Source: Cryptoclostridium sp036644995 | Lineage (GTDB): Bacteria > Bacillota > Dehalobacteriia > UBA7702 | NCBI GenBank assembly: GCA_036644995.1 | Contig: JAVXOZ010000001.1 | Span: forward strand, 1-64,000 | Reading direction: 5' to 3' | DNA length: 64,000 nt | Part shown: positions 1 to 8,068 of the stretch, piece by piece | Numbering within the stretch: position 1 is the first letter of the stretch | How the letters are laid out: each line of letters begins with the position of its first letter | Notes under the pieces: model-generated | The model's input: only the letters and a program-made list of their open reading frames with translations | Database searches by the model: none | Told to the model about the DNA's origin: nothing | Translations under genes and position numbers: made by a program

Positions 1-46
1 TAAATTTTTACAACCCAAAGAAGATACAACTATTGAAAATCAAGCC

Positions 47-128
47 ACAGCCTAAGATTATGTACATCTATGTACATAAGCATTCGAGGGGAAGGGATTT
101 TACCGAATATCAGACTTTATCAACAGCC
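47..128 (-). repeat. Interspersed palindromic repeat, truncated copy A
   Basis: This is a partial copy of the palindromic repeat family seen at 38636, 42791 and 48920. It keeps the central core (GTACAT-N-GTACAT region, 62-77) and one whole arm. That arm includes the 19-nt block CCGAATATCAGACTTTATC at 103-121, which is identical in the other three clear copies. The opposite arm is mostly deleted, leaving only a stub near 47-57. No ORF lies in it. Confidence 0.75.
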
Positions 129-229
129 TGCTCCATATTTATTTGCTAAATATTTATACACCTTCACCTCTTAAATATACTTTTATTACTTCTTTCTTAA
201 ATTCATAATTATATTTTGCCATAAAAATA

Positions 230-276
230 CCGACCCCCTTAAGTTAGATGTTTTAGGTCTAACTTTTGGGGGTCGG
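230..276 (-). terminator. Long hairpin, likely terminator of the VOC gene; resembles fused IS3-family ends
   Basis: A near-perfect inverted repeat (arms CCGACCCCC and GGGGGTCGG, extended by AAGTTAGA/TCTAACTT) lies 18 bp beyond the stop of the minus-strand VOC gene. On the minus strand it is followed by a short T-run, so it can act as an intrinsic terminator. The arm sequence GACCCCNNAAGTTAGAC resembles the terminal inverted repeats of IS3-family elements. The hairpin may therefore be the collapsed scar of such an element. Confidence 0.55.
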
Positions 277-293
277 CACAGTTATGGTTTTTT

Positions 294-665
294 TTATTTA
301 TACTTGCTCAACTCAATTAAATTACCATCGGGGTCACGCAGATATATGGATTGCATAACACCCTTTACACCATGGCGTTCCACAATGCCTTCTTCTATTT
401 CCAAATTTTTAGCTACCAAGGAATCTTTAAAAGCATTAATATCATCGGATATTTCAAAGCATAAATCTCCGCTGCCAATTTTTACATTTTTAGCATGGGG
501 CAATAGTTCATGTCCTTTAATATGGACATTTATTTTAAAATCTCCGGCAAAAAGTTCATATCTACCAAAATCATCATGCACTGTAAACCCCAGTTTTTTA
601 TAAAATTCTATACATTCTTCAATATTTGCCGTGGTAATTACAATATGGTCTACTTTTTTAATCAT
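294..665 (-). CDS. VOC (glyoxalase/dioxygenase fold) family protein
   Basis: This 123-residue protein covers one vicinal-oxygen-chelate module pair. It opens with a VDHIVITTANIEECIEFYKK-type strand-helix and ends with the typical PDGNLIEL motif. His7 and Glu118 sit where VOC enzymes place metal ligands. The family includes glyoxalases, dioxygenases and antibiotic-binding proteins, and the substrate cannot be read from sequence. The start codon overlaps the stop of the upstream PEBP-like gene by a few bases, so the two are probably co-transcribed and translationally coupled. A hairpin follows the stop. Assignment to the fold is firm; a specific function is not claimed. Confidence 0.85.
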   Translation of the reverse strand: MIKKVDHIVITTANIEECIEFYKKLGFTVHDDFGRYELFAGDFKINVHIKGHELLPHAKNVKIGSGDLCFEISDDINAFKDSLVAKNLEIEEGIVERHGVKGVMQSIYLRDPDGNLIELSKYK

Positions 666-1161
666 TATATAAAGCCTTCAATGTGTAATGTGCTAAAACA
701 TGACCGTCCATCTCTTTATAAAGCTCATTAAGATAGAAGCCTTTTTCCAAATTTAACATTTTATCAAGGGCAAATACTTTTAATTCATAAAGATGTGGGG
801 CATCAGGGGGTGCCATACCACCATAAAAACTGGAAAGTTCTCTGGTTTGATTGCCACCTTGAATGCTAATCCAGCTATTTGCGCCTTGGAGAAAATCCGT
901 AGTAGTTTGGCTTATATTTTCTTTTATATCGGTTTGTGTAATGTTTGCCGCTAACCAATGTATCCACACAAAACCCGGGCTTACAGGGTATGAATCCTTA
1001 TCTTCCATCACCAATGAATAAGATACAGTGCCAGATGGTGCATCTTCAATTTTAAAGGGTACGGAATAGCTGGGTACTCCATTTTCATTAAATTCAGTAC
1101 CTCTCTTACCATACTTATCCTCAAATAATCCATTTTTAACAGCATCACTGGTTACTAACAT
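658..1161 (-). CDS. YbhB/YbcL family PEBP-like protein
   Basis: This protein of about 167 residues is of the bacterial phosphatidylethanolamine-binding (Raf kinase inhibitor-like) family. Seen motifs are the PSGTVSYSLVMEDKD stretch, FVWIHWLAANI, and YGGMAPPDAPHLYELKVFALD-like sequence near the C-terminus, which together form the anion-binding pocket of the fold. The start chosen is ATG at 1161 (MLVTSDAV), because GAGGTG lies six bases upstream. A GTG at 1170 is in frame but falls inside that ribosome binding site. The role of these proteins in bacteria is largely unknown. It is the first gene of a two-gene unit with the VOC protein. Confidence 0.88.
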   Translation of the reverse strand: MLVTSDAVKNGLFEDKYGKRGTEFNENGVPSYSVPFKIEDAPSGTVSYSLVMEDKDSYPVSPGFVWIHWLAANITQTDIKENISQTTTDFLQGANSWISIQGGNQTRELSSFYGGMAPPDAPHLYELKVFALDKMLNLEKGFYLNELYKEMDGHVLAHYTLKALYND

Positions 1162-1366
1162 AAAAATCACCTCATTAATTTATTTTATAGTAAAGATTTT
1201 TTTATAAATTCCCCAAATTTATGGGCATAAAAGATTTTATTTCAAATTATATCATAATAATTCATTTTAATAAAGTATATATTTACAGAATAAATTCAAG
1301 TTTATTAAGACTATGTTCTTATTTATTTTTTGCCTCATATATTAAAAAAGAAGGAGGGGTTTTTCT

Positions 1367-2446
1367 ATGGCTAAAAAAGTTATTCCCCTGATTTTAGCAG
1401 GCGGAAAAGGTGCTCGCTTTTGGCCCCTAAGCCGAGATAAGTACCCGAAACAGTTTTTAAAAATAAATGGCAAAGAATGCCTTTTAGAAAAAACCTATAA
1501 AAGAGCAAAGCTGTTAGGGGCAAAAACACCCCCTTATATAGTGGCACCCAAAGAACAGCTACCCTTGGTTATGGCTCATTGCGGCTCAGATATTAAGGCA
1601 AACCAAGTTATAACCGAACCCATAGCCAAAAACACCGCCGCCGCAATATACTGGTCTTGTTTAAAAATCCACAAGGCTGAGGGAGATTGCATTTTAACAG
1701 TTTTCCCTGCTGACCACGAAATATCCGACCATGAAAAATTTTTAGAAACCATATCCACTGCTGTATCAGTAGCAGATAAAACCCGCTCCATAGTGGTTAT
1801 TGGTGTTAAACCACGCTACATAGCCACGGGATTTGGTTATGTAGAGCGTGGCAAAAAGATAGAAGAAGGCGATTTACGCTACTATAAGGTACGGCGATTT
1901 GTGGAAAAGCCCCACCGAGAGAAGGCTCGCCGCTATCTAAAAAAAGGCACATACGATTGGAATAGCGGTATTTTTATTATTCCCTTACCGGAAATTCTCA
2001 ACCTTTTTGAGCTGCACCTTCCGGAACTGACTAAAGCTTTTAACACAGTAAAAATTGCCATAGACACCGAAAATGAGGAAAAGCTCCTAAGTGAAGCTTT
2101 TGAAAAAGTAGAATCTATTTCTTTTGATGTGGGTATTTTAGAAAAAACCAAGGAAATATCCTTGGTTGAAACCACATTTCCCTGGGATGACGTGGGAACA
2201 TACAATAGCTTGAACAGCATTTTAGATGATGATGAAGATAATAATATCACCAGCGGCAATATTATTTTGCAGGATACTCACAATTCCGTAATTATTGGGG
2301 ATAACGATTTAATCAGCGTTATCGGAGTTAGAGATTTGGTAATAGTTCAAGACCACGGAGTGCTGCTTATTTGTCCACGCAAAAGAGTTGAGGAAATAAA
2401 AACCATGGTGGAATCTCTAACAGATAAAAACAAGCAATTTCTATAA
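1367..2446 (+). CDS. manC: Mannose-1-phosphate guanylyltransferase (GDP-mannose pyrophosphorylase)
   Basis: The enzyme makes GDP-mannose from mannose-1-phosphate and GTP, for surface polysaccharide or glycoconjugate synthesis in the cytosol. The 359 residues begin with the nucleotidyltransferase signature GGKGARFWPLSR (about residues 12-23) followed by KYPKQF. FPADHEI and FVEKP are further family motifs. The length fits a single-domain enzyme without the C-terminal phosphomannose isomerase cupin found in the bifunctional type. The ribosome binding site AAGGAGGGG precedes the ATG. No other sugar-nucleotide gene is adjacent, so its pathway partners must lie elsewhere. The gene points away from the PEBP/VOC pair and converges with the ABC-F gene. 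Confidence 0.92.
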   Translation: MAKKVIPLILAGGKGARFWPLSRDKYPKQFLKINGKECLLEKTYKRAKLLGAKTPPYIVAPKEQLPLVMAHCGSDIKANQVITEPIAKNTAAAIYWSCLKIHKAEGDCILTVFPADHEISDHEKFLETISTAVSVADKTRSIVVIGVKPRYIATGFGYVERGKKIEEGDLRYYKVRRFVEKPHREKARRYLKKGTYDWNSGIFIIPLPEILNLFELHLPELTKAFNTVKIAIDTENEEKLLSEAFEKVESISFDVGILEKTKEISLVETTFPWDDVGTYNSLNSILDDDEDNNITSGNIILQDTHNSVIIGDNDLISVIGVRDLVIVQDHGVLLICPRKRVEEIKTMVESLTDKNKQFL

Positions 2447-2552
2447 CTTTAATAATAAAAAATTGAAATTCCCAATCTTTAAAACATTTTTTTCAATACA
2501 ATTCAATTACATAATAAATAAGGAATTTGTAAATTATTACACCCAAATACCA

Positions 2553-2600
2553 AAATGACTGACCTAATTTGTACAAAAGTACATTTAAGGTCAGTCATTT
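2553..2600. terminator. Perfectly framed palindrome between convergent genes (small GTAC-centred family)
   Basis: The palindrome has arms AAATGACTGACC and GGTCAGTCATTT around a GTAC-aaaa-GTAC centre. It lies in the gap between the convergent manC and ABC-F genes and immediately after the ABC-F stop, so it may terminate transcription from both sides. A related palindrome with the same ends and GTAC centre occurs at 29367-29414. Confidence 0.6.
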
Positions 2601-2602
2601 AA

Positions 2603-4156
2603 TTAAATATTTAAAAGTGAAAATTCTTCCAAATTCCAAACTTTTGAAACTAAATCTTGGTAAAATTCCGGCTCGTGACAAACCAGCAATACTGAGCCTT
2701 TATATGCCATTAAAGCCCTTTTTAAATCCGCTTTGGCATCCACATCCAAATGATTGGTAGGTTCATCCAAAAGTAAAATATTGGTTTCACGGTTCAACAA
2801 TTTACACAAACGCACTTTTGCCTGTTCCCCACCGCTTAAAACCTTTACTTTGCTTTCAATATGCTTGGTGGTAAGACCGCATTTTGCCAAGGCTCCACGC
2901 ACCTCAAACTGGCTAAAACCGGGAAATTCACTCCACACATCTTCAATGCAGCTTTGGTTACCAATTTTTACCTCTTGCTCAAAGTAGCCAATATGCAAAT
3001 TATCACCTAACGTAGCCTCGCCACTTAAAGGTGCAATTAAGGCTAAAACACTCTTTAAAAAAGTGGTTTTGCCAATGCCATTGGTGCCGATAAGTGCTAT
3101 TTTATCTCCACGCTCCATGGTAAGATTTATTTTTCCGGAAAGGGGTCTTTCTTTATCATAACCCACCACTAAATCACGGGTTTCAAATATGGTTCTTCCC
3201 GCAGTTCGTGCTTCTTTAAAATTAAATTCAGGCTTGGGTTTTTCTCTTGCCAATTCAATAAGATCCATATTATCCAGCTTTTTTTGCCGAGACATTGCCA
3301 TATTGCGAGTGGAAACACGAGCTTTATTTCTGGCAACAAAATCCTTTAAACCATCAATTTCCTTTTGCTGCCTTTTATAGGCGGATTCTAATTGAGATTG
3401 CTTCATCTCGTGAACTTCCACAAACTTATCATAATCGCCAACATAGCGGTTAAGCTCTTTATTTTCCATATGATAAATAAGGTTTACAACGCTGTTTAAA
3501 AAAGGAATATCATGGGAAATCAAAATAAAGGCATTTTCATAATCCAATAAATAGCGTTTTAGCCACTCAATGTGGTGAGGATCCAGATAATTTGTAGGTT
3601 CATCCAAAAGCAAAATTTCCGGTTTTTCCAAAAGCAATTTTGCCAGCAAAACCTTGGTACGCTGGCCACCACTTAATTCCGTTACATCCATATCCAGTCC
3701 CATAGATAATAAATCAAAAGCCTTGGCAACCTCTTCCACTTTGGCATCAATTACATAAAAATCGTGGGTGGTTAACATATCCTGCAATCCCCCCATTTCA
3801 TCCAGTAAGGCATCCATGTTCTCGCCATCATCTGCCAAAGAATCGCATATAGCATTTATGCGATCTTCCATTTCGTACAAATAAGCAAAAGCACCCCTTA
3901 AAACATCACCTATGGTCATACCCTTTGCCAAAACAGTGTGCTGATCCAAATATCCCACACGCACATTTTTTGACCACTCCACTTTACCTTCATCAGGCAT
4001 TAATTTATCTGTTATTATATCCATAAAAGTGGATTTACCTTCGCCATTGGCACCAATAAGTCCTATATGCTCACCTTTTAACAATCTAAAGGAAACATTC
4101 TCAAATATTGCCCTATCACCAAAACCATGGCTTAGGTTTGAAACATTTAATATCAT
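2603..4156 (-). CDS. ABC-F family ATPase (ribosome-associated, YkpA/YbiT-like)
   Basis: This 517-residue protein has two ABC ATPase domains in one chain and no membrane segment, which is the ABC-F layout. Domain 1 carries Walker A GANGEGKST (about residue 36), signature LSGGQRTK and Walker B ILLLDEPTN. Domain 2 carries GTNGIGKTT, LSGGEQAK and ILLLDEPTNHLD. A charged helical linker separates them. ABC-F proteins bind the ribosomal E site and modulate elongation, and some give resistance to ribosome-targeting antibiotics. This one looks like the housekeeping YkpA/YbiT type rather than a resistance determinant, but sequence alone cannot settle that. The second-domain H-switch reads CHEPEF rather than the usual SHDRxF. 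Monocistronic. Confidence 0.9.
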   Translation of the reverse strand: MILNVSNLSHGFGDRAIFENVSFRLLKGEHIGLIGANGEGKSTFMDIITDKLMPDEGKVEWSKNVRVGYLDQHTVLAKGMTIGDVLRGAFAYLYEMEDRINAICDSLADDGENMDALLDEMGGLQDMLTTHDFYVIDAKVEEVAKAFDLLSMGLDMDVTELSGGQRTKVLLAKLLLEKPEILLLDEPTNYLDPHHIEWLKRYLLDYENAFILISHDIPFLNSVVNLIYHMENKELNRYVGDYDKFVEVHEMKQSQLESAYKRQQKEIDGLKDFVARNKARVSTRNMAMSRQKKLDNMDLIELAREKPKPEFNFKEARTAGRTIFETRDLVVGYDKERPLSGKINLTMERGDKIALIGTNGIGKTTFLKSVLALIAPLSGEATLGDNLHIGYFEQEVKIGNQSCIEDVWSEFPGFSQFEVRGALAKCGLTTKHIESKVKVLSGGEQAKVRLCKLLNRETNILLLDEPTNHLDVDAKADLKRALMAYKGSVLLVCHEPEFYQDLVSKVWNLEEFSLLNI

Positions 4157-4446
4157 TTACTAACACTCCATTTAAGCATTTTTCAAATTTAGGCTAACTT
4201 TAATTATTTTAACATAATCACCACTGCTTTGTCCAATTTTTATTTATCAATACAAATAATTTATTTGCAATATTATATTCAATGGTCACCGTTATATTTT
4301 CATACATCTATGACTTACAGTAGTGTTTTATTCACAACTTATTCTTTGCTACATTCATATTATTTGTATTTTGCCGCCAAAAGTAGTATAATTATAAACA
4401 AAGGATAAAAAGCAAGAACTAACAATTAATGAATGGAGGGTAATTT

Positions 4447-5691
4447 ATGAAAGAAAAAACAATCAAACTTGGCATAGGATTTGCCACAGGCCGCAAAAGT
4501 TTCCGTAAAGTTTTAAATTCTTACATTTATAGCTGGAATGAATCTGCCATTAGGAATAAGCTGCAATCAAAAGTAAGTTTAAGCCTATTTATTGCCTATG
4601 ATTTGGATTACCTCAATACTCAATCAACAGATTTTACTAATTTAAGCCAAGAAGTTGTTGATACATTTGAGGATATTGTTTTTTTGGGAGCAAAAAATGC
4701 CCAAAGGAACTTATTGCAGTTAATAGATGAAGGCGGTTTATCCAAAAAAGATGCCAAATTGCTTTTTGGTACAGGCTATGCAGGAAAACGCAATGCCATT
4801 ATGTATGCTGCTTTAGCAAATAAAATGGATTACTTGCTGTTTTTAGATGATGATGAATATCCCGTAGCAGTAACCAACAATAAAGGGGATTGCCTTTGGG
4901 GTGGACAATATGTTTTACCGATGCATATGCAAAATATTCCCGATGCAGATATAACCAATGGCTACCATTGCGGCTATATATCACCGATTCCCCAAATTGA
5001 ATTTGATTCCACCTTATCTGAATCGGATTTCGGGAAATTTATTAATACCATCAGCAATGACATTGTTAACTGGGATACTGTGCAAAAAAATATGAAAAAT
5101 GGCGGCGTAACTTACGCAGATACAAAGGTTTTGGTTTCCCACGAAGCTCACCCCATTGAGGAAGTAAACCATTGCAAATTTATATCCGGTTCCAACCTTT
5201 GCATTAATCTCACCCGGCCTGAACGCACCTTTCCTTTTTACAATCCCCCCGGTGCCCGTGGTGAAGATACCTTTTTAAGTACCTTGCTGGCAAACCGCAA
5301 AGTAATGCGGATTCCCTGCTACACTTTTCATGATGGATTTTCTGCTTACAGGCATCTGTTGGATGGGGTTTTGCCCTTGCATCTTGGGGCAATACCCGGC
5401 ACCGATCCCGCAGTTATAAATCGGTTTTTAAAGGCGTGTATTGGTTGGATTAGATATAAACCTCTACTTATTTATTTAACCGAACCGGAAACTTTTGAAG
5501 AAACTATCAGTGAAATGAAAACGTCATTACATGAAACGCTCCCTAAAATCTGCCAATATTTTCATTGCGATGATTTTATGGAAATAGAAGCAGAATTGGA
5601 AAAATATGTAAAAAATGTTAAAAAACACAATTTGCAATTTCAAGACACTCAACAAGGGTGGAAAAATCTATTAAAAGCACTTGAACTTTAA
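4447..5691 (+). CDS. Glycosyltransferase-like protein (GT2-type DDD motif)
   Basis: This is a 414-residue soluble protein. Residues 110-140 contain AGKRNAIMYAALANKMDYL followed by LFLDDDEYP, with the DDD at 134-136. This is the arrangement of nucleotide-sugar glycosyltransferases of the GT-A fold, where the Asp triad binds metal and UDP- or GDP-sugar. GARGEDTFLSTLL near residue 275 resembles the ED catalytic motif of GT2 enzymes. The rest is unfamiliar to me, and donor and acceptor are unknown. It stands alone with a good ribosome binding site (TGGAGGG) before the ATG. A hairpin with a T-run about 200 bp downstream probably ends the transcript. The nearest sugar gene is manC, 2 kb away. Confidence 0.65.
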   Translation: MKEKTIKLGIGFATGRKSFRKVLNSYIYSWNESAIRNKLQSKVSLSLFIAYDLDYLNTQSTDFTNLSQEVVDTFEDIVFLGAKNAQRNLLQLIDEGGLSKKDAKLLFGTGYAGKRNAIMYAALANKMDYLLFLDDDEYPVAVTNNKGDCLWGGQYVLPMHMQNIPDADITNGYHCGYISPIPQIEFDSTLSESDFGKFINTISNDIVNWDTVQKNMKNGGVTYADTKVLVSHEAHPIEEVNHCKFISGSNLCINLTRPERTFPFYNPPGARGEDTFLSTLLANRKVMRIPCYTFHDGFSAYRHLLDGVLPLHLGAIPGTDPAVINRFLKACIGWIRYKPLLIYLTEPETFEETISEMKTSLHETLPKICQYFHCDDFMEIEAELEKYVKNVKKHNLQFQDTQQGWKNLLKALEL

Positions 5692-5793
5692 ACTATTTTA
5701 ACTAATTTTCAGTACATATATAAACAAAATTGGTATTTTAAAACCCCATTATTCAGTAAAATCCAATTATTAAAACCAGAAAAACTAATGTTG

Positions 5794-5866
5794 CATAAAG
5801 TATTTGTAAATTCTCTTTTTGAGAGCTACAACTTTTATATAAATTTAATAAAAAAAATACTTTATG
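5794..5866. repeat. Inverted repeat with 12-bp perfect ends
   Basis: CATAAAGTATTT at 5794-5805 is matched by AAATACTTTATG at 5855-5866. A smaller inner stem (CTC/GAG) lies around 5813-5824. The 73-bp unit is AT-rich and non-coding. It could be a small MITE-like relic or a structured 3' end of the upstream transcript. Confidence 0.4.
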
Positions 5867-5890
5867 TGATATTTTAAGATAATAACCAAG

Positions 5891-5925
5891 GACCAAACAG
5901 GGCATTCTGTTTAGGTCTTTTTTTT
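5891..5925 (+). terminator. Intrinsic terminator of the glycosyltransferase-like gene
   Basis: The stem is GACCAAACAG / CTGTTTAGGTC with a six-base loop, followed by a run of eight T. It lies about 200 bp after the stop of the plus-strand gene. Confidence 0.7.
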
Positions 5926-6028
5926 AGGTCTTGATTCAATAATAAAAGTAAAAAAGTACCGTTATTTATTAAAAAAAATAGCCACGGCAATCCAAATGCT
6001 AAATTTACTAATTATATTCCTCGGTTCT

Positions 6029-6163
6029 ACAAGCACTGGTATCAAAATCATTGGTTCCAAAAACATTGGTTCCAAAAACATTGGTTCCAAAAACATTGGC
6101 TTCAAAATCATTGGCTTCAAAATCATTGATACCACAGCCATTGGTTCCAAAAACATATTCCCT
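6029..6163. repeat. 15-bp tandem repeat (minisatellite), nine units
   Basis: There are nine consecutive 15-bp units with consensus AAAAACATTGGTTCC. The three central units (6059-6073, 6074-6088 and, nearly, 6089-6103) are almost identical, and the outer units are increasingly diverged. The unit length is a multiple of three, so open frames run through both strands (GSKNI repeats one way, MFLEP repeats the other). No good ribosome binding site precedes either. Such an array is expected to vary in copy number between strains. Confidence 0.85.
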
Positions 6164-6235
6164 GTTTACAGTAGCTTAATAACCCAAAAACCATATGCCC
6201 TTCTCTTGGTGTCTTTATCAATAATAAAAATCAAC

Positions 6236-6278
6236 AAAAAGGCTTAAGCTCTCTATAAAACACAGAGCTTAAGCCTTT
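6236..6278. terminator. Bidirectional intrinsic terminator
   Basis: A long stem, AAAGGCTTAAGCTCT pairing with AGAGCTTAAGCCTTT around an 11-base loop, has A- and T-rich flanks on both sides. It sits about 30 bp beyond the stop of the minus-strand gene at 6311 and would end the NfeD-FloA transcript. Confidence 0.8.
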
Positions 6279-6310
6279 GATTTTATTTAATTTTATGGCG
6301 GTAAGTAAGG

Positions 6311-7042
6311 TTATCCACGTTTTCTCATAGCTTTTGGTTTGGCTAAAATTTCGCTCATAACCACAGCTTCCATAAGTTTCGCCTTGTTCATCATTACAAC
6401 TTTAGATAATTTAGGAGCATAGGCATCGTTCTCTATTTTGGAACGCATAAAAGAATCTGCCAGTTCCTTAATTTTAGCTTTATCATTATAATCAAAGGGG
6501 GATTCCTCAACATAGGAAGGTTTTGCTTGAGGGTGCATAACACTTTTGGCAATATACTTGCCTTCATTGCCAAATTCAGGCTCCATGGTATTGGTGGGAA
6601 ACACCGGTTGATAGGGGTTTTCCTTACCTTCACTGCCCACAGGTGTATTATCCTGCCTGGGGATGGATTCACCGAATTGCCCGGTCATGGGGTATTTATA
6701 TTGCCCCTCCTGGGGTTGTTTCTGTTGTTCAGGTTCCTCTTGCCAAGGACTTTCACGCTTTTTAAAAGGCTTATCATCATACTCTTGCAATACCTTTTTT
6801 AAAGATGCGGGGATAGGAATATTATCGGGAATTGTAGGCATTTGCTGTTTTCTTTCATCCCAATTTTCCTCCATATCTTCATCATCCCAAGGTTCGGAAT
6901 CGTATTGTGGTTGTTCAACATTTTCCCCTTGGTCAACAGGTGCACCTTTTTTCTTTTTTGATTTTTTAAAACCGGAAAGAAAGATAAGACCCAAAATAAA
7001 TATCCAAAAATTATCAAAAATAAAATCCATTATTTGTTCCAT
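6311..7042 (-). CDS. Hypothetical protein with one N-terminal membrane segment
   Basis: I do not recognise this 243-residue protein. An N-terminal hydrophobic segment (about residues 7-24, FIFDNFWIFILGLIFLSGF) is followed by a basic stretch KKSKKKK, so it is probably anchored with a cytosolic body. The middle is acidic, rich in Pro, Gln and Asn, and looks disordered. The last 60 or so residues are helical and charged. The start is ATG at 7042 (MEQIMDF), preceded by AGGTGAGGTGG. The in-frame TTG further upstream is within the leader. It follows floA by 35 bp and is the last gene of the NfeD-FloA unit, which suggests a role with the flotillin-like scaffold. That is inference from position. Confidence 0.7.
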   Translation of the reverse strand: MEQIMDFIFDNFWIFILGLIFLSGFKKSKKKKGAPVDQGENVEQPQYDSEPWDDEDMEENWDERKQQMPTIPDNIPIPASLKKVLQEYDDKPFKKRESPWQEEPEQQKQPQEGQYKYPMTGQFGESIPRQDNTPVGSEGKENPYQPVFPTNTMEPEFGNEGKYIAKSVMHPQAKPSYVEESPFDYNDKAKIKELADSFMRSKIENDAYAPKLSKVVMMNKAKLMEAVVMSEILAKPKAMRKRG

Positions 7043-7077
7043 ATCCACCTCACCTTTCCGCAAATTTTAAAACAAAT

Positions 7078-8049
7078 TTATTTAGCATCATTATTTACCG
7101 AGCCAATGCCATCACGCATTTTTGTATCGGAAATAACATTTTGCATATTATAATAATCCATTACCCCAAGATGACCCTGTTTAAAAGCTTCCGCCATTGC
7201 CAAGGGAACTTCAGCTTCGTTTGCCACAACTTTGGCACGCATTTCTTGAACCATAGCTACCATTTCTTGTTCTTTGGCAACAGCCATGGCACGGCGTTCT
7301 TCTGCTTTGGCTTGGGCAATACGTTTATCGGCTTCTGCTTGGTCTGTTTGTAATTGAGCGCCGATATTTCTGCCGATATCAACATCAGCAATATCAATGG
7401 ATAAGATTTCAAAGGCAGAACCTGCGTCAAGCCCTTTGCTCAAAACAGTACGAGAAATCAAATCGGGATTTTCCAACACAGCTTTATGGCTTTCTGAGGA
7501 GCCAACAGTGGTAACAATACCTTCACCAACACGAGCCATAATTGTTTCTTCACCGGCACCACCAACTAATCTTTCGATATTGGCACGTACGGTAACACGG
7601 GCTTTAACTTTAACCTCAATACCGTCTTTTGCCACAGCAGCAACGGTGGGAGTTTCAATAACCTTGGGGTTAACACTCATCCGCACAGCTTCCAAAACAT
7701 CACGACCTGCCAAATCAATGGCAGCGGCACGTTCAAAAACCAAGGGAATATTAGCTCTTTCAGCAGCAATTAAAGCATCAATAACACGGTCTACATTACC
7801 ACCTGCCAAAAAGTGAGCTTCTAATTTGCTAACGCTAACTTTGAGCCCTGCTTTATCTGCCTTAATTAAAGGATTAACGATTTTAGATGGTGAAACACGG
7901 CGTAACCGCATACCAATCAAATCGAAAATACTTACCTTTACCCCTGCTGCCAATGCGGAAATCCACAAACCCACAGGCACAAAGCTGAAAAGCACAATCA
8001 CTAATACGATGATTAGCAAAATAGGTAATAAACTTGTAATAAATGACAT
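7078..8049 (-). CDS. floA: Flotillin-like protein FloA
   Basis: This 323-residue protein matches the bacterial FloA/YqfA family. An N-terminal membrane-inserted hydrophobic region (residues about 4-35) is followed by a PHB-like domain. A C-terminal part rich in Ala, Glu and Lys (AQAKAEERRAMAVAKEQEM region) forms the oligomerising coiled coil. FloA assembles into foci that organise membrane microdomains and affect fluidity and protease/secretion complexes. It lies 19 bp downstream of the NfeD protease-like gene, the usual partner in Firmicutes (yqeZ-yqfA order in Bacillus). The gene has its own ribosome binding site (GAGGAGG). The family assignment is secure. Confidence 0.95.
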   Translation of the reverse strand: MSFITSLLPILLIIVLVIVLFSFVPVGLWISALAAGVKVSIFDLIGMRLRRVSPSKIVNPLIKADKAGLKVSVSKLEAHFLAGGNVDRVIDALIAAERANIPLVFERAAAIDLAGRDVLEAVRMSVNPKVIETPTVAAVAKDGIEVKVKARVTVRANIERLVGGAGEETIMARVGEGIVTTVGSSESHKAVLENPDLISRTVLSKGLDAGSAFEILSIDIADVDIGRNIGAQLQTDQAEADKRIAQAKAEERRAMAVAKEQEMVAMVQEMRAKVVANEAEVPLAMAEAFKQGHLGVMDYYNMQNVISDTKMRDGIGSVNNDAK

Positions 8050-8068
8050 AACTTCCTCCTCTAAATAA

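Larger units (their letters stand above)
5692..6310. other. Gene-free region with inverted repeat, terminators and 15-bp tandem repeat
   Basis: No convincing gene lies in this gap of about 620 bp. It holds an inverted repeat (5794-5866), a terminator (5891-5925), a nine-unit 15-bp tandem repeat (6029-6163) and a bidirectional terminator (6236-6278), each listed separately. The open frames that cross the tandem repeat on both strands lack good ribosome binding sites and are explained by the 15-bp periodicity. Confidence 0.7.

Noticed and set aside
6029..6163. Possible CRISPR array
   Set aside because: Units are contiguous 15-mers with no unique spacers, and there are no cas genes. It is a tandem repeat.
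5962..6247. Open frames on both strands through the 15-bp repeat (GSKNI and MFLEP pentads)
   Set aside because: No good ribosome binding site on either strand, and the open frames follow automatically from a 15-bp repeat without stops. Kept as a repeat, not genes.
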